From assembly GCA_047973235.1 (NCBI GenBank), contig JBKEBP010000072.1:1-64000 (forward strand): a stretch of DNA of 64,000 nt. Direction: 5' to 3'. The number at the start of each line of letters is the position of its first letter. Position 1 is the stretch's first letter. This stretch comes from Aequitasia sp047973235. GTDB lineage: Bacteria; Bacillota; Clostridia; Lachnospirales; Lachnospiraceae. Under the pieces are notes generated by a model. That model was not told the DNA's origin, searched no databases, and worked only from the letters and a program-made list of their open reading frames with translations. A program made the translations under genes and the position numbers. Below are positions 1 through 7,773 of the stretch, one piece after another.

Positions 1-191
1 TGTTTAAGTAGGGAGTAATTCTTAGCATAGCTTAAATACTCATTATGACTGAAGAAATGTTGACGGACGTTATAGAGTCCTTGATTATAGAGATTTTTAG
101 CTATATGACTGAGTTCTTTCAAGACCTTATAGTCACATACCGAAAGATGTTTCAACTGTTGTTTAACTGTTAAATACAAGAGTGGGTTCAC
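1..191 (-). CDS. tnpB: IS200/IS605-family TnpB, N-terminal part, cut by window edge
   Basis: Read on the minus strand from a GTG at 191 (or the TTG at 179), the frame is open to the window edge. It encodes the start typical of TnpB/OrfB RNA-guided nucleases: a QQLKHLS-like opening, then KELSHIAKNLYNQGLYNVRQ and a YLSYAKNYSLLK-like stretch. Known TnpB proteins of IS200/IS605 and IS607 elements share this opening and act as guide-RNA-directed nucleases that help the transposon persist. The catalytic RuvC-like and zinc-finger parts would lie left of the window, so intactness cannot be judged. The frame is also open upstream of the GTG, so the start is uncertain. No TnpA gene is visible beside it. 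Confidence 0.75.
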   Translation of the reverse strand, partial: MNPLLYLTVKQQLKHLSVCDYKVLKELSHIAKNLYNQGLYNVRQHFFSHNEYLSYAKNYSLLK

Positions 192-379
192 CTCGCTCTC
201 TGCACTGAAATGTATATTATAATAGTAACACAAAACAGCCAAAAGAACAAGTGTTTGGTATGAATATTTTGATTTATTTCTTGTATATAGTGGTATATAG
301 TTTATGCAAACTCTAAGTTTTAATAAGAAGTCAGCTACTGAACAAAGTGTAATTGTCGTTATAAATATAATTTCCCGGC

Positions 380-420
380 ATTCATCTCGCTGCTTGAAGA
401 AGCAGGAGTCTTCTGCCTGG
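380..420. mobile_element. Hairpin resembling an IS200/IS605 element end
   Basis: A short stem (CTGCTT at 390-395, loop GAAG, AAGCAG at 400-405) is flanked by TTCATCTCG on the left and GAGTCTTCTGCC on the right. IS200/IS605 elements are known to end in subterminal hairpins with comparable flanks, and the TnpB fragment starts about 190 bp away. I infer this is one end of that element. The apparent gap between hairpin and TnpB has no recognisable gene. The assignment rests on resemblance only. Confidence 0.45.
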
Positions 421-630
421 AAAGGGTAAACTATTTAAATTTCTGTTTTACATTATTATATCCAACTATAATACATCTTCCTTAATCTGTTTTTTCTAAA
501 TATTCTCCACTCGTAATTTTAGTTAATGCCACTCTTTTTTTAGCCGAAAATTATCACTGTTTTTTAGACAAATTATCAGAATAGGTATTTTGATTAGCAA
601 AAAGAGGAACTTGAAGATATTATTTAGTAT

Positions 631-659
631 TTGACTTTTTCTATAATACATTGTATTAT
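631..659 (+). promoter_or_regulatory. Putative promoter of the DUF2178-Xre operon
   Basis: TTGACT at 631-636 and TATTAT at 654-659 are 17 bp apart, a good sigma-A spacing. The ATG at 784 lies about 120 bp downstream. The leader contains two copies of a GACATTTAATC-like segment (about 680-712), which may be a binding site for the Xre regulator of this operon. The rest of the gene-free stretch 192-783 shows only the IS-like hairpin and AT-rich sequence. Confidence 0.4.
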
Positions 660-783
660 AATAATGTCAAATATGTTAGACATTTAATCTAAACTGTTCG
701 ACATTTAATCCAGTTAATTAGTCATGGGTTCTAATTGATTAGACAATGATTACAGTAAATTAGATCGAAAAGGAGTTAATACA

Positions 784-1268
784 ATGACTTACAATAGCAA
801 AAAAACATAACTAGCACTGTTTCAACAATCGTACTTATATTCGCCTATATTATTTATTTATCTATAGGTAACTGTCCATCATCAAATGATTTAAAATCGT
901 GGTCGCTATTAATGTTAGTATTTATCGGAATAGGTGTTGGTATGTTAATCATTATTCAAGTCTTATTTCATATTGCACTAGCCGTTGGGTTTGCCGTAAC
1001 AAAGAAAAATCAAAATAGTAACTCAATTGGAAGAATGCTTTCATCATCAATGGTGGAAGATGAAAGAGACAAATTAATTAGTCTTAAATCTTCTCATGCA
1101 GGATATATTTGTGTTGGAATTGGATTTATCGTTTCACTTGTATCGCTAAGTATCGGGATATCAACTGTTGTAGTGTTGCATGTAATTTTGGGAGCATTTG
1201 CTGGTGGCTCAATCGTTGAAGGAATTTTAAATGTTTACTTTAATGAAAGAGGTGTTCGTAATGGTTAA
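784..1268 (+). pseudogene. DUF2178-like membrane protein, split by a one-base shift in an A7 run
   Basis: An AAGGAG ribosome site at about 770 precedes an ATG at 784. The frame closes after eight codons, at an A7 run (799-805). Reading on in the next frame gives a continuous hydrophobic protein of about 160 residues (first TM segment VSTIVLIFAYIIYLSIG, two or three more further on). It has an ERDKLISLKSSHAGY segment typical of DUF2178 family proteins. Eight A residues instead of seven would restore one frame. The downstream part, from the ATG at 912, is intact and overlaps the next gene. DUF2178 proteins are small membrane proteins of unknown function that are often paired with an Xre regulator, as here. 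The shift may be a sequencing error, a real mutation or a slippery-site switch. Confidence 0.6.
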
Positions 1269-1491
1269 AAAACTAATAATCACAAATAATATACGGAAAC
1301 TCAGATTTTTCGCAAATGAAATGACACAACTTGAACTAGCAGAACAAGCAGGCGCTTCAAGGCAGACAATTGTTGCATTAGAGGCAGGGAAATACACACC
1401 CTCATTAGAAATGGCATTTCGTATTGCTAGTGTATTTGGTGTACCAATTGGAGAAGTATTTGAATGTCAAGTACTTGAGGAAAACTTATGA
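1261..1491 (+). CDS. Small Xre-family transcriptional regulator
   Basis: A protein of 76 residues, nearly all of it one Cro/C1-type helix-turn-helix: NIRKLRFFANEMTQLELAEQ, then GASRQTIVALEAGKYTPSL. I chose the ATG at 1261, which overlaps the end of the DUF2178 frame by 8 nt and follows a GAAAGAGGTG ribosome site. An earlier in-frame start at 1231 would lie inside the previous gene. These short YozG-like regulators usually repress their own operon together with the adjacent membrane protein. The next gene begins within its stop codon (ATGA overlap), so the three small genes are translationally coupled. Confidence 0.85.
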   Translation: MVKKLIITNNIRKLRFFANEMTQLELAEQAGASRQTIVALEAGKYTPSLEMAFRIASVFGVPIGEVFECQVLEENL

Positions 1492-1919
1492 ACTCTAAAT
1501 ATAGAAATTCAGTAGATTCAAACCTTTATTTCAGAATAAAATTAGCAGGTCTTTGGGTTACTTTAATGCTTCTATATATTTACTGCGATATATACTCTTT
1601 CCATCGGCCTGATTATATTAGTGAAATAATTAGTGGTATGCTAGGTCCATTTAAAGTTACTCAAGAGGTATTAGCAATTTTCGGACTACTAATGATAATG
1701 CCAGCATTAATGGTTCCTGCTTGCTTATTTTTAAAAAATATAGCTATCAAATTTCTAAACATTGTCATTGGGATATTTTACTTATGTGTAAACATTGGAA
1801 ATCTTGTAGGTGAAGGCTGGGTATATTATTGGATATACGGTATTCTTGAAATTATACTAATAATCGGTATTATTACCTTATCATTAAGATGGAAGGACAA
1901 AAAATATGAAAACAGTTAG
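1488..1919 (+). CDS. Hypothetical membrane protein of the Xre operon
   Basis: 143 residues with about four hydrophobic segments (around residues 18-35, 60-82, 84-106 and 112-133) and short polar ends, so an integral membrane protein. I do not recognise the family. It starts in the stop codon of the Xre gene and overlaps the next gene by 14 nt, so it belongs to the same transcript. A role tied to the DUF2178 membrane protein is only inferred from position. Confidence 0.6.
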   Translation: MNSKYRNSVDSNLYFRIKLAGLWVTLMLLYIYCDIYSFHRPDYISEIISGMLGPFKVTQEVLAIFGLLMIMPALMVPACLFLKNIAIKFLNIVIGIFYLCVNIGNLVGEGWVYYWIYGILEIILIIGIITLSLRWKDKKYENS

Positions 1920-2895
1920 AATGCAAAAATATAATTCACCAGAATCGCTTCAGTTATTAGATATAGAAAAACCAAATCCTAAAGATAATGAAGTTCTGAT
2001 AAAAGTTTGCGCTTCAACAATTAACTCTTATGATTTCAAAAAAATGAAGGGAAAACCAATTGTGATGCGATTACAAAATGGTATTTTCTCACCTAAAAAA
2101 AATAGTTTGGGATGTGATGTAGCCGGAATAATTGAAAAAATAGGTAAAAATGTAACTAACTTCAATATTGGCGATACAGTTTTTTGTTGTTTAGCTGATG
2201 GGTATGGAGACAACGCCTATTCTGAATATGTTTGCGCAAATGAAAACATTATAGCTATCAAGCCAGATTCCGTTTCTTTTGAAGAAATTGCTTCAATTCC
2301 AATGGCTGGAGTAACAGCATTACAGGCACTTCGAAATTTCGGAGAGATACAAGAAGGACAAAAAGTTTTGATTAATGGTGCTTCTGGTGGTGTAGGTACT
2401 TTTGCAATTCAAATTGCAAAAGCTCATGGAGCAGAAGTAACAGGCGTTTGTAGAACGGAAAGTCTAAGCACACTTAGCTCTCTAGGTGCAGATTATGTCA
2501 TTGATTACACTGTGGAAGATTTTATGGAAAGTAAAAAGAAATATGACTTAATTATTGATATTGTTGCTAATCACACTTTTTCAGAGTACAAATCTATTTT
2601 AACTGAAAATGGATTTTGCGTAATGGTTGGTTTTTCTAGCTTCTCACATATGTTAAATACTGCAGTAAACTCATTATTATCTAAGAAAAATAAACAGAAG
2701 ATTAAGATGTTACTTGCTCAAAATGCAGTTGTAAGTGACTTAATACATGTCAGTGAATTGGTTCAAGAGAAAAAAATACACCCTACTATTGATAAAACTT
2801 TTCTACTTGAAGATATATCAAAGGCATTTCAATACTTTGAAACTGAGCACATAACGGGTAAGTTGATTATTTCAATAGACTCAAATAATAGTTAA
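1906..2895 (+). CDS. NAD(P)-dependent medium-chain oxidoreductase (quinone reductase/enoyl reductase type)
   Basis: 329 residues of the medium-chain dehydrogenase/reductase superfamily. The N-terminal GroES-like fold shows GCDVAGIIEKIGKNV near residue 68. The Rossmann part has the nucleotide-binding motif NGASGGVGTFAIQIAK near residue 158 and ADYVIDYT further on. The structural and catalytic zinc ligands of alcohol dehydrogenases are absent, so it belongs to the zinc-free quinone oxidoreductase (Qor) branch, which reduces quinones or activated double bonds with NADPH. The substrate is unknown. It ends the small operon that begins near 784, and its start overlaps the previous gene. Confidence 0.85.
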   Translation: MKTVRMQKYNSPESLQLLDIEKPNPKDNEVLIKVCASTINSYDFKKMKGKPIVMRLQNGIFSPKKNSLGCDVAGIIEKIGKNVTNFNIGDTVFCCLADGYGDNAYSEYVCANENIIAIKPDSVSFEEIASIPMAGVTALQALRNFGEIQEGQKVLINGASGGVGTFAIQIAKAHGAEVTGVCRTESLSTLSSLGADYVIDYTVEDFMESKKKYDLIIDIVANHTFSEYKSILTENGFCVMVGFSSFSHMLNTAVNSLLSKKNKQKIKMLLAQNAVVSDLIHVSELVQEKKIHPTIDKTFLLEDISKAFQYFETEHITGKLIISIDSNNS

Positions 2896-2941
2896 TGTGA
2901 AGCTGCAAACTTCATTTGAGTCTATTAAAATAGTAATACTC

Positions 2942-3709
2942 TCACACGAGAAATTTCTCTATTTCCTTTTCAACCTGTTCCGGATTATCTAAATTAGTAC
3001 CGTGATGTGCATTTCTAATAGTTACTAATTTTGAATTTTGTATGTGTTCATGAATGTATGGTTGTTGCCGTTGTGTCATGTTATCGTGATCGCCGATAAG
3101 AATTAATGTTGGGCAAGTAATCTTCGATAGTCCGTCCCTACTCTCCATATTTGTCACTGCTTTCCAAACACGGTTGAAAGCATCATGATTAAGGCTACCT
3201 ACAACCTTGCGAACATACAACTTTGACTCTGAATTAAAGTTTCCCATTCCAATAGAGAGGCTCCATGCAATCCAGCTCATTGGCATGAGACGCAGCGAAA
3301 AACGGTTTATAGGAAGAACAATACGTTCATAAAAATTAAATCGATTAGTACATATCGTCCCGATTAAAATGATACGCTCAACTCGTTCTCCGGCGTGAAT
3401 TGCTGCTTGAATAGCAATGTGTCCCCCCATTGACAAACCACAGATGGTTGCTTTTGAAATACTCAAAAAGTCCATCATTGCAATTACATCCTGCCAAAAT
3501 ATATCAGGTGATACTTTCCCGGGAGGGAGAGATGATTTGCCATGCCCTCGTGCATCCAATGTAATAACTCGATAATTTGATGAAAAGTGTTCTATCTGTC
3601 GGTCCCATTGGTGCATATCCCATGATGCACCATGAAGGAAAATCAAAGGTTTTCCTTGCCCAATTTCTTCATAGTATAATTGTGCACCTTGATGTTCAAA
3701 ATAAGGCAT
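2942..3709 (-). CDS. Alpha/beta hydrolase
   Basis: 255 residues with the alpha/beta-hydrolase order: oxyanion segment FLHGASWDMHQWD near residue 24, nucleophile elbow GLSMGGH (Ser near residue 93), acid in LILIGDHDN and the catalytic His in RNAHHGTN near the end. I start it at the ATG at 3709 because an AAGGAGGGAG ribosome site sits just upstream. A longer frame would begin inside that site. The enzyme is cytoplasmic with no signal peptide. Substrates range from esters to lactones in this family and cannot be predicted. It lies convergent to the oxidoreductase gene and just downstream of the Fic gene on the same strand. Confidence 0.8.
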   Translation of the reverse strand: MPYFEHQGAQLYYEEIGQGKPLIFLHGASWDMHQWDRQIEHFSSNYRVITLDARGHGKSSLPPGKVSPDIFWQDVIAMMDFLSISKATICGLSMGGHIAIQAAIHAGERVERIILIGTICTNRFNFYERIVLPINRFSLRLMPMSWIAWSLSIGMGNFNSESKLYVRKVVGSLNHDAFNRVWKAVTNMESRDGLSKITCPTLILIGDHDNMTQRQQPYIHEHIQNSKLVTIRNAHHGTNLDNPEQVEKEIEKFLV

Positions 3710-3787
3710 AGCTACTCCCTCCTTCACGCATAAATCCCTCAACAAGCCAAGTAACAATTTCAATGGCTTTTCTATTTTATTACCGTT

Positions 3788-4702
3788 TTACTTTAGTAAG
3801 TTCAAATACTGCTCTAATCGTTCTTTTAGATATTCCGCAACCATATTTACCATTGGGGCAGTATCGTTCTCACGGTAGTAGCAGTGAAAGCAATCATAAT
3901 ACTTCCTTCTATCTGTAAACTTCACGTCGATTGGTGGGTATCCATTTTGCATAAGCATTAGACTTAAAACAAGTCGCCCGGTGCGGCCATTGCCGTCAAT
4001 GAAAGGGTGAATTCCCTCAAAATTAAGATGAAACAGTGCGGCACGTTCTATAGGATGGTGCTTATCTTTGGCAAGATCATGTATGAGTTGTTCCATCTGC
4101 ACCGGAACAAGATATGGTTGTGGTGATTCTTTGAAAGCACCCATAATTCGCACCGGAATTGAGCGGTACACTCCCTTATCTTCCGGCCTATCCATCAATA
4201 CAAGCGAATGAATGTCCTTAACGACCTTTTCGGAAATCGGTACTTTCTCTGAAACAAGTCGCTCAACATACAAAAAAGCATCCCGATGACCGACTGCTTC
4301 TAAATGTTCTTTGAGCGGCTTTTTATCAATCGTTACACCCTCTAAAACTAAAGCCGTTTCCCGAAGCGTTAACGTGTTACCTTCAATAGCATTAGAGTTA
4401 TAGGTAAACTCAATGAGAAATTCCTCCTGCAACCGCTTTAATTCCCCTTGTGTCAGAAGACGACGAGTATTAAGGTCTGCTTTGAGAGAATCCACATGAG
4501 AAAAAATTGAGGCATATTCCTGTGAAATATCTATACCACGGACTGTTCTTCCGTCAATTGGCTTGATAGCATTCTCTGGTATAAGCCATGAGCGGCCTTG
4601 TTTGGTGACACCATCTATCTTACCTTGTTCACATAGAATTCGGATACGGCGTTCTGATAATCCCCATTGTTCCGCAACCTGTTTTACATTTATATAATTC
4701 AT
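3788..4702 (-). CDS. Fic-domain protein (class II, self-inhibited) with N-terminal DNA-binding domain
   Basis: 304 residues. Residues 1-45 look like an excisionase/MerR-type winged helix (VKQVAEQWGLSERRIRILCE followed by RSWLIPENA). A helical region carries the inhibitory motif SNAIEGN at about 103-109. The Fic core has the catalytic motif HPFIDGNGRTGR at about 232-243. Fic enzymes transfer AMP or a related group to target proteins. The inhibitory helix N-terminal to the core marks class II, whose glutamate blocks ATP binding until released. The GTG at 4711 is a less likely start than the ATG at 4702. The DNA-binding domain suggests autoregulation through the palindrome upstream. Confidence 0.88.
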   Translation of the reverse strand: MNYINVKQVAEQWGLSERRIRILCEQGKIDGVTKQGRSWLIPENAIKPIDGRTVRGIDISQEYASIFSHVDSLKADLNTRRLLTQGELKRLQEEFLIEFTYNSNAIEGNTLTLRETALVLEGVTIDKKPLKEHLEAVGHRDAFLYVERLVSEKVPISEKVVKDIHSLVLMDRPEDKGVYRSIPVRIMGAFKESPQPYLVPVQMEQLIHDLAKDKHHPIERAALFHLNFEGIHPFIDGNGRTGRLVLSLMLMQNGYPPIDVKFTDRRKYYDCFHCYYRENDTAPMVNMVAEYLKERLEQYLNLLK

Positions 4703-4742
4703 TGTAATCACCCTGCTTTCTTTACCAACATATCACATTAAC

Positions 4743-4788
4743 GGAATAATATCAATTGATTATTGTTGCAAATTGAATCTATTATTCC
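4743..4788. promoter_or_regulatory. Palindrome upstream of the fic gene
   Basis: Perfect 9-bp arms GGAATAATA (4743-4751) and TATTATTCC (4780-4788) enclose a second pair, TCAATT (4752-4757) and AATTGA (4771-4776). The element lies about 40 bp upstream of the fic start, in a promoter position. It could be an operator for the winged-helix domain of the Fic protein. No regulator binding is demonstrated. Confidence 0.4.
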
Positions 4789-4860
4789 GATTTAGGTCAA
4801 GTATTATTCACTCCACCATTTAGTTTAAAAGGGTGAATTGGTTCAAGAGAGAAAAATAGA

Positions 4861-4889
4861 TTGACAAGCTTCTTAAAAAGCAGTATATT
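4861..4889 (+). promoter_or_regulatory. Promoter of the first TetR gene and transport operon
   Basis: TTGACA at 4861-4866 and TATATT at 4884-4889 are separated by exactly 17 bp. This is a near-consensus sigma-A promoter that runs toward the TetR gene at 4937. Confidence 0.65.
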
Positions 4890-4921
4890 AAAAACAGCGT
4901 TATTAATAACAGTGTTTTTAA
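4888..4921. promoter_or_regulatory. 34-bp TetR operator palindrome
   Basis: Two 17-bp arms (4888-4904 and 4905-4921) match as an inverted repeat at all but two base pairs per arm. The core is CGTTATTAATAAC flanked by A/T runs. It begins inside the -10 element and ends just before the AGGAGG ribosome site of the TetR gene. This is the usual layout for a TetR repressor that blocks its own promoter and thereby the operon behind it. Confidence 0.65.
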
Positions 4922-4936
4922 TATAGGAGGACAATC

Positions 4937-5557
4937 ATGGCCAAGCGTGAGGAAGGTATTTCGGAAAAACTTATAAAGTACGCAACCGCTGAATTTCTGA
5001 AAAAAGGATTTCAGGGAGCATCGCTGAGAGAAATTGCAAAGCACGCCGGAATCAGCACCGGCGCAATCTATATACGTTTCCCCGACAAAGCAGCGCTTTT
5101 TGGTGCGTTGGTAGAACCGGCTGCTGATGATTTGAAAACGCAGTTTCAATCCGCACAGGACAGTCACTTTGATCTCATTGATCTTGAGAAATCCGATAAG
5201 AGTTGGGATTTAACTGAAGAGTATGTCTTCTCTTTTATCGATTGTATTTATGAAAACTATGATGCTTTCAAATTAATTGTCTGTCGTTCTGAGGGCTCCC
5301 GATATCAAAGCTTCTTTGATGAATTGGTTGAACTGGAGGTTGACCGTACAATCCAATATCACAATCAATTGCGCTCACTCGGCAAATTACAGGGTAGTGT
5401 AAGTCCTGAGGTTCACCATATGCTGACCAGCGCGTTATTTACCGCTGTTTTAGAGGTGGTTCAACATGATATGTCTAAGGAAGAAGCGCTCAAATATATT
5501 GGAGAGGTGATGCGCTTTTTCACATGCGGCTGGAACGGATTGTTAACATTTCTTTGA
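4937..5557 (+). CDS. TetR/AcrR-family transcriptional regulator
   Basis: 206 residues. The N-terminal TetR helix-turn-helix is clear: KGFQGASLREIAKHAGISTG followed by AIYIRFPDKAALF (about residues 20-55). The C-terminal ligand domain is variable, as in all TetR proteins. An AGGAGG ribosome site is 6 nt upstream of the ATG. The 34-bp palindrome over the promoter points to autorepression. The gene heads the operon with the ATC-hydrolase-like protein, the ECF transporter and the ABC pair, so its ligand is probably what these genes transport or process. Confidence 0.9.
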   Translation: MAKREEGISEKLIKYATAEFLKKGFQGASLREIAKHAGISTGAIYIRFPDKAALFGALVEPAADDLKTQFQSAQDSHFDLIDLEKSDKSWDLTEEYVFSFIDCIYENYDAFKLIVCRSEGSRYQSFFDELVELEVDRTIQYHNQLRSLGKLQGSVSPEVHHMLTSALFTAVLEVVQHDMSKEEALKYIGEVMRFFTCGWNGLLTFL

Positions 5558-5582
5558 TAATATAGACACAGGAGTGATGTAT

Positions 5583-6203
5583 ATGAATTTTGAAGCATTC
5601 GCAAACAAAGCGTTATACCGAGATTTTGGTGAACCCCTTGCAAGCTCATATGCAAAGCGTTCGGAGCAACTTCAGCGAGAATATATAAACCAGATTGACG
5701 ATAAAGGAAATACAACTGTAAGAAATCATATCACCAATCATATTCTTCCGTTTGTCTGTCTGTTCTATGCGCTTGTAGAAGGTGGCAACCCTTCAGAAAC
5801 TGCGCAACACTACATGACAAAACTCATGCACCAACTGACTGAAAAGCAAAGTGTTTCTATGAGGCGTATGGCCCAAGTTCCATTCTTTTTCCCTTTGTTT
5901 CGGCGAATAAGTCCATTATTTATGAAGAAAAGTTATCCGATTGATGGATGGGATATGCGATGGAATAAATGTGACCGAGAAGAAATAGCATTCGACTGCC
6001 ATCGCTGTATCTATATGGATATAACAACACAACTTGGATGCCCGGAGCTTTGCACCGCCTTTTGTGAAAACGATGACATCACATATGGGGCAATGGCACC
6101 TAATGTGATTTTTGTACGCACCAAAACACTTGCAGATGGTGGAGAATGCTGTGATTTTCGTCTGTTAAATGGCAAGGTGGCCGAGAAGGACGCGCACAAA
6201 TAA
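5583..6203 (+). CDS. L-2-amino-thiazoline-4-carboxylic acid (ATC) hydrolase-like protein
   Basis: 206 residues. The C-terminal half matches the ATC hydrolase family: a Cys-rich CHRCIYMD, then LGCPELCTAFCENDD, a Tyr-containing linker, and VRTKTLADGGECCDFRL at the end. The founding enzyme opens the thiazoline ring of ATC to S-carbamoyl- or N-carbamoyl-cysteine in cysteine synthesis. Most relatives have unknown substrates. I chose the ATG at 5583 because GGAG lies 8 nt upstream. The longer frame starts at a GTG inside that site. It sits between the TetR gene and an ECF/ABC transport set, so it may act on a thiazoline-bearing compound that is imported. That role is inference. No signal peptide or membrane segment is seen. 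Confidence 0.75.
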   Translation: MNFEAFANKALYRDFGEPLASSYAKRSEQLQREYINQIDDKGNTTVRNHITNHILPFVCLFYALVEGGNPSETAQHYMTKLMHQLTEKQSVSMRRMAQVPFFFPLFRRISPLFMKKSYPIDGWDMRWNKCDREEIAFDCHRCIYMDITTQLGCPELCTAFCENDDITYGAMAPNVIFVRTKTLADGGECCDFRLLNGKVAEKDAHK

Positions 6204-6400
6204 GACAATTTGTCTGTATAGCGGGATTGGTGGTAGCCTGCCACAAAAAAGTCCAAGGGCATAATGATTTCATTTCTATCTTTAACTATTTCAGCACTCT
6301 CTTTATTTCTCTTAGGTTTCTTGACCCCCATCATTTGAGTAGGGTTAAAGTACACCTAAGTGTTAGTTATAACAAACTCATTTGAAAGGAAGTAATTAGA

Positions 6401-7003
6401 ATGAACACAACTACACAAAAGCTTGCAACCAGAGATTTTATTGCCATCGGCATCTATTCGGTAATCTATGCTGTCTTGGCCTTCGCAATAGGGGGCATTA
6501 CACAAATGACACCTGTTACATTTCCCTTTATGCCAATGACAATTGCCCTTGTTAACGGAACTGTCTTTATGCTGTTTGTCGCTAAAATCCCCAAAAAAGG
6601 TGCGCTGACTATTCTTGGTATTATTACAGGCATTCTCACCTTTATTGTCGGCATGTTTTGGATGATGGCCATCGGATTCATACTTTTAGGTGCTTTAGCC
6701 GATGTTGTATGCAGTCGGAAAAACTACAAATCTTTTAAGATGAATCTCATAGGCTACTCTCTGCTTGGGCTTGCACCTATGGGTGGTTATGTGCCAATAT
6801 TGGCGATGCCTGAGCAATTTAAGTCATTTATGGAGGGAAGTAGCGGAGATATGTCAGCTTATATGAATGTGGTCGACAAAATCGGCAGTGCATGGTGGCC
6901 GATCCCCCTAATGTTCCTCGGAACAATCCTCTGTGCTGTGATTGGTGGCCTCATTGGAAAGAAGTTGATGAAAAAGCATTTCAAGAAAGCGGGAATCGTA
7001 TAA
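6401..7003 (+). CDS. ECF transporter S component, MptD/Trep_Strep type
   Basis: 200 residues with about five to six membrane segments (starting at FIAIGIYSVIYAVLAFAIGG). The C-terminus is basic (KKLMKKHFKKAG). This length and pattern match the MptD/Trep_Strep family of predicted substrate-binding (S) subunits of energy-coupling-factor importers. It is followed directly by EcfT and a double EcfA, which completes a dedicated (group I) ECF module. The S subunit sets the substrate, which is unknown for this family. A GAAAGGAAG ribosome site precedes the ATG. The 197 bp before it hold no gene I can support. Confidence 0.8.
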   Translation: MNTTTQKLATRDFIAIGIYSVIYAVLAFAIGGITQMTPVTFPFMPMTIALVNGTVFMLFVAKIPKKGALTILGIITGILTFIVGMFWMMAIGFILLGALADVVCSRKNYKSFKMNLIGYSLLGLAPMGGYVPILAMPEQFKSFMEGSSGDMSAYMNVVDKIGSAWWPIPLMFLGTILCAVIGGLIGKKLMKKHFKKAGIV

Positions 7004-7759
7004 ATGATGCAGTTAAGCAAAGGGTTTGGAGGTTCTGCCAGCGCGGGGTTTCACATTGATCCCAGAACAAAACTGATTATCATGCTCGTCACCGGCATTT
7101 GTGCATTTATGAACAGCAATGCCTTTGTTGAGATTGCCTTTGCTGTGGTGGCTACATTGCTGTTGCTCAGCTGTGGTAAAACAAAAACCTCCTTTAAGCT
7201 GGCTCTGTTTTTTTCTGTGCTGCTCTGTACGCAGGTCTTTCTTGTACCAAAGCTACCTGGTATGGTCAGCGGTGTTGTATATATGTTTTCTGTTTATCTG
7301 CGTAAACTGCTTCCCTGCGTTATGTTGGGTAACTATCTGATTTCCACAACTCACGCCAGTGAATTTTTGGCGGCCTTAAACCGAATGCATCTCCCAAAGG
7401 GCTTGACAATCGCTCTTGCAATCACATTGCGGTACTTTCCCACCATGGGTGAGGAATGGCGCTCCATTCAAGCTGCTATGGCAATGCGGGGTATTGGCGG
7501 CGGTATCGGTGGATTTATCCTGCATCCGATTGCTACGATGGAATATATCTATGTGCCAATGCTTGTATCCGCGTCAAAAATTTCGGACGAAATCACGCAG
7601 GCGGCAATCACTCGCGGTATTGAAAGCGAAAATAAACGCAGCTGCGTAACACAAATTCGCATCACCGTCGCAGACGTTTTTATGCTGTTTTTGTATACCG
7701 CCTTGGTAGTGGCACTTATTTATGTCAACAATACGCCGGGGTTCCCGGGTGGAATATAA
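7004..7759 (+). CDS. ecfT: ECF transporter transmembrane component (EcfT)
   Basis: 251 residues with about five membrane segments. The EcfT coupling region is present: LRYFPTMGEEWRSIQAAMAM followed by RGIGG, with the second Ala-Arg-Gly-like motif AAITRGIES near residue 200. These helices dock onto the two ATPase domains. It begins immediately after the stop of the S component gene and is followed 14 nt later by the ATPase gene, so the three are co-translated. Confidence 0.88.
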   Translation: MMQLSKGFGGSASAGFHIDPRTKLIIMLVTGICAFMNSNAFVEIAFAVVATLLLLSCGKTKTSFKLALFFSVLLCTQVFLVPKLPGMVSGVVYMFSVYLRKLLPCVMLGNYLISTTHASEFLAALNRMHLPKGLTIALAITLRYFPTMGEEWRSIQAAMAMRGIGGGIGGFILHPIATMEYIYVPMLVSASKISDEITQAAITRGIESENKRSCVTQIRITVADVFMLFLYTALVVALIYVNNTPGFPGGI

Positions 7760-7773
7760 GGGGGTGCTATTCT

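Noticed and set aside
4820..5167. Minus-strand frame across the TetR promoter
   Set aside because: It overlaps a sound TetR gene and operator, has no ribosome site and a composition of random frames.
6204..6400. Possible riboswitch or gene remnant before the S component gene
   Set aside because: The minus-strand reading (VKKPKRNKESAEIVKDRN-like) has no family I know, and no conserved riboswitch core is visible.
7119..7649. Plus-strand alternative frames inside EcfT
   Set aside because: Cys/Trp-rich shadow frames in the wrong phase of a typical EcfT. No ribosome sites.
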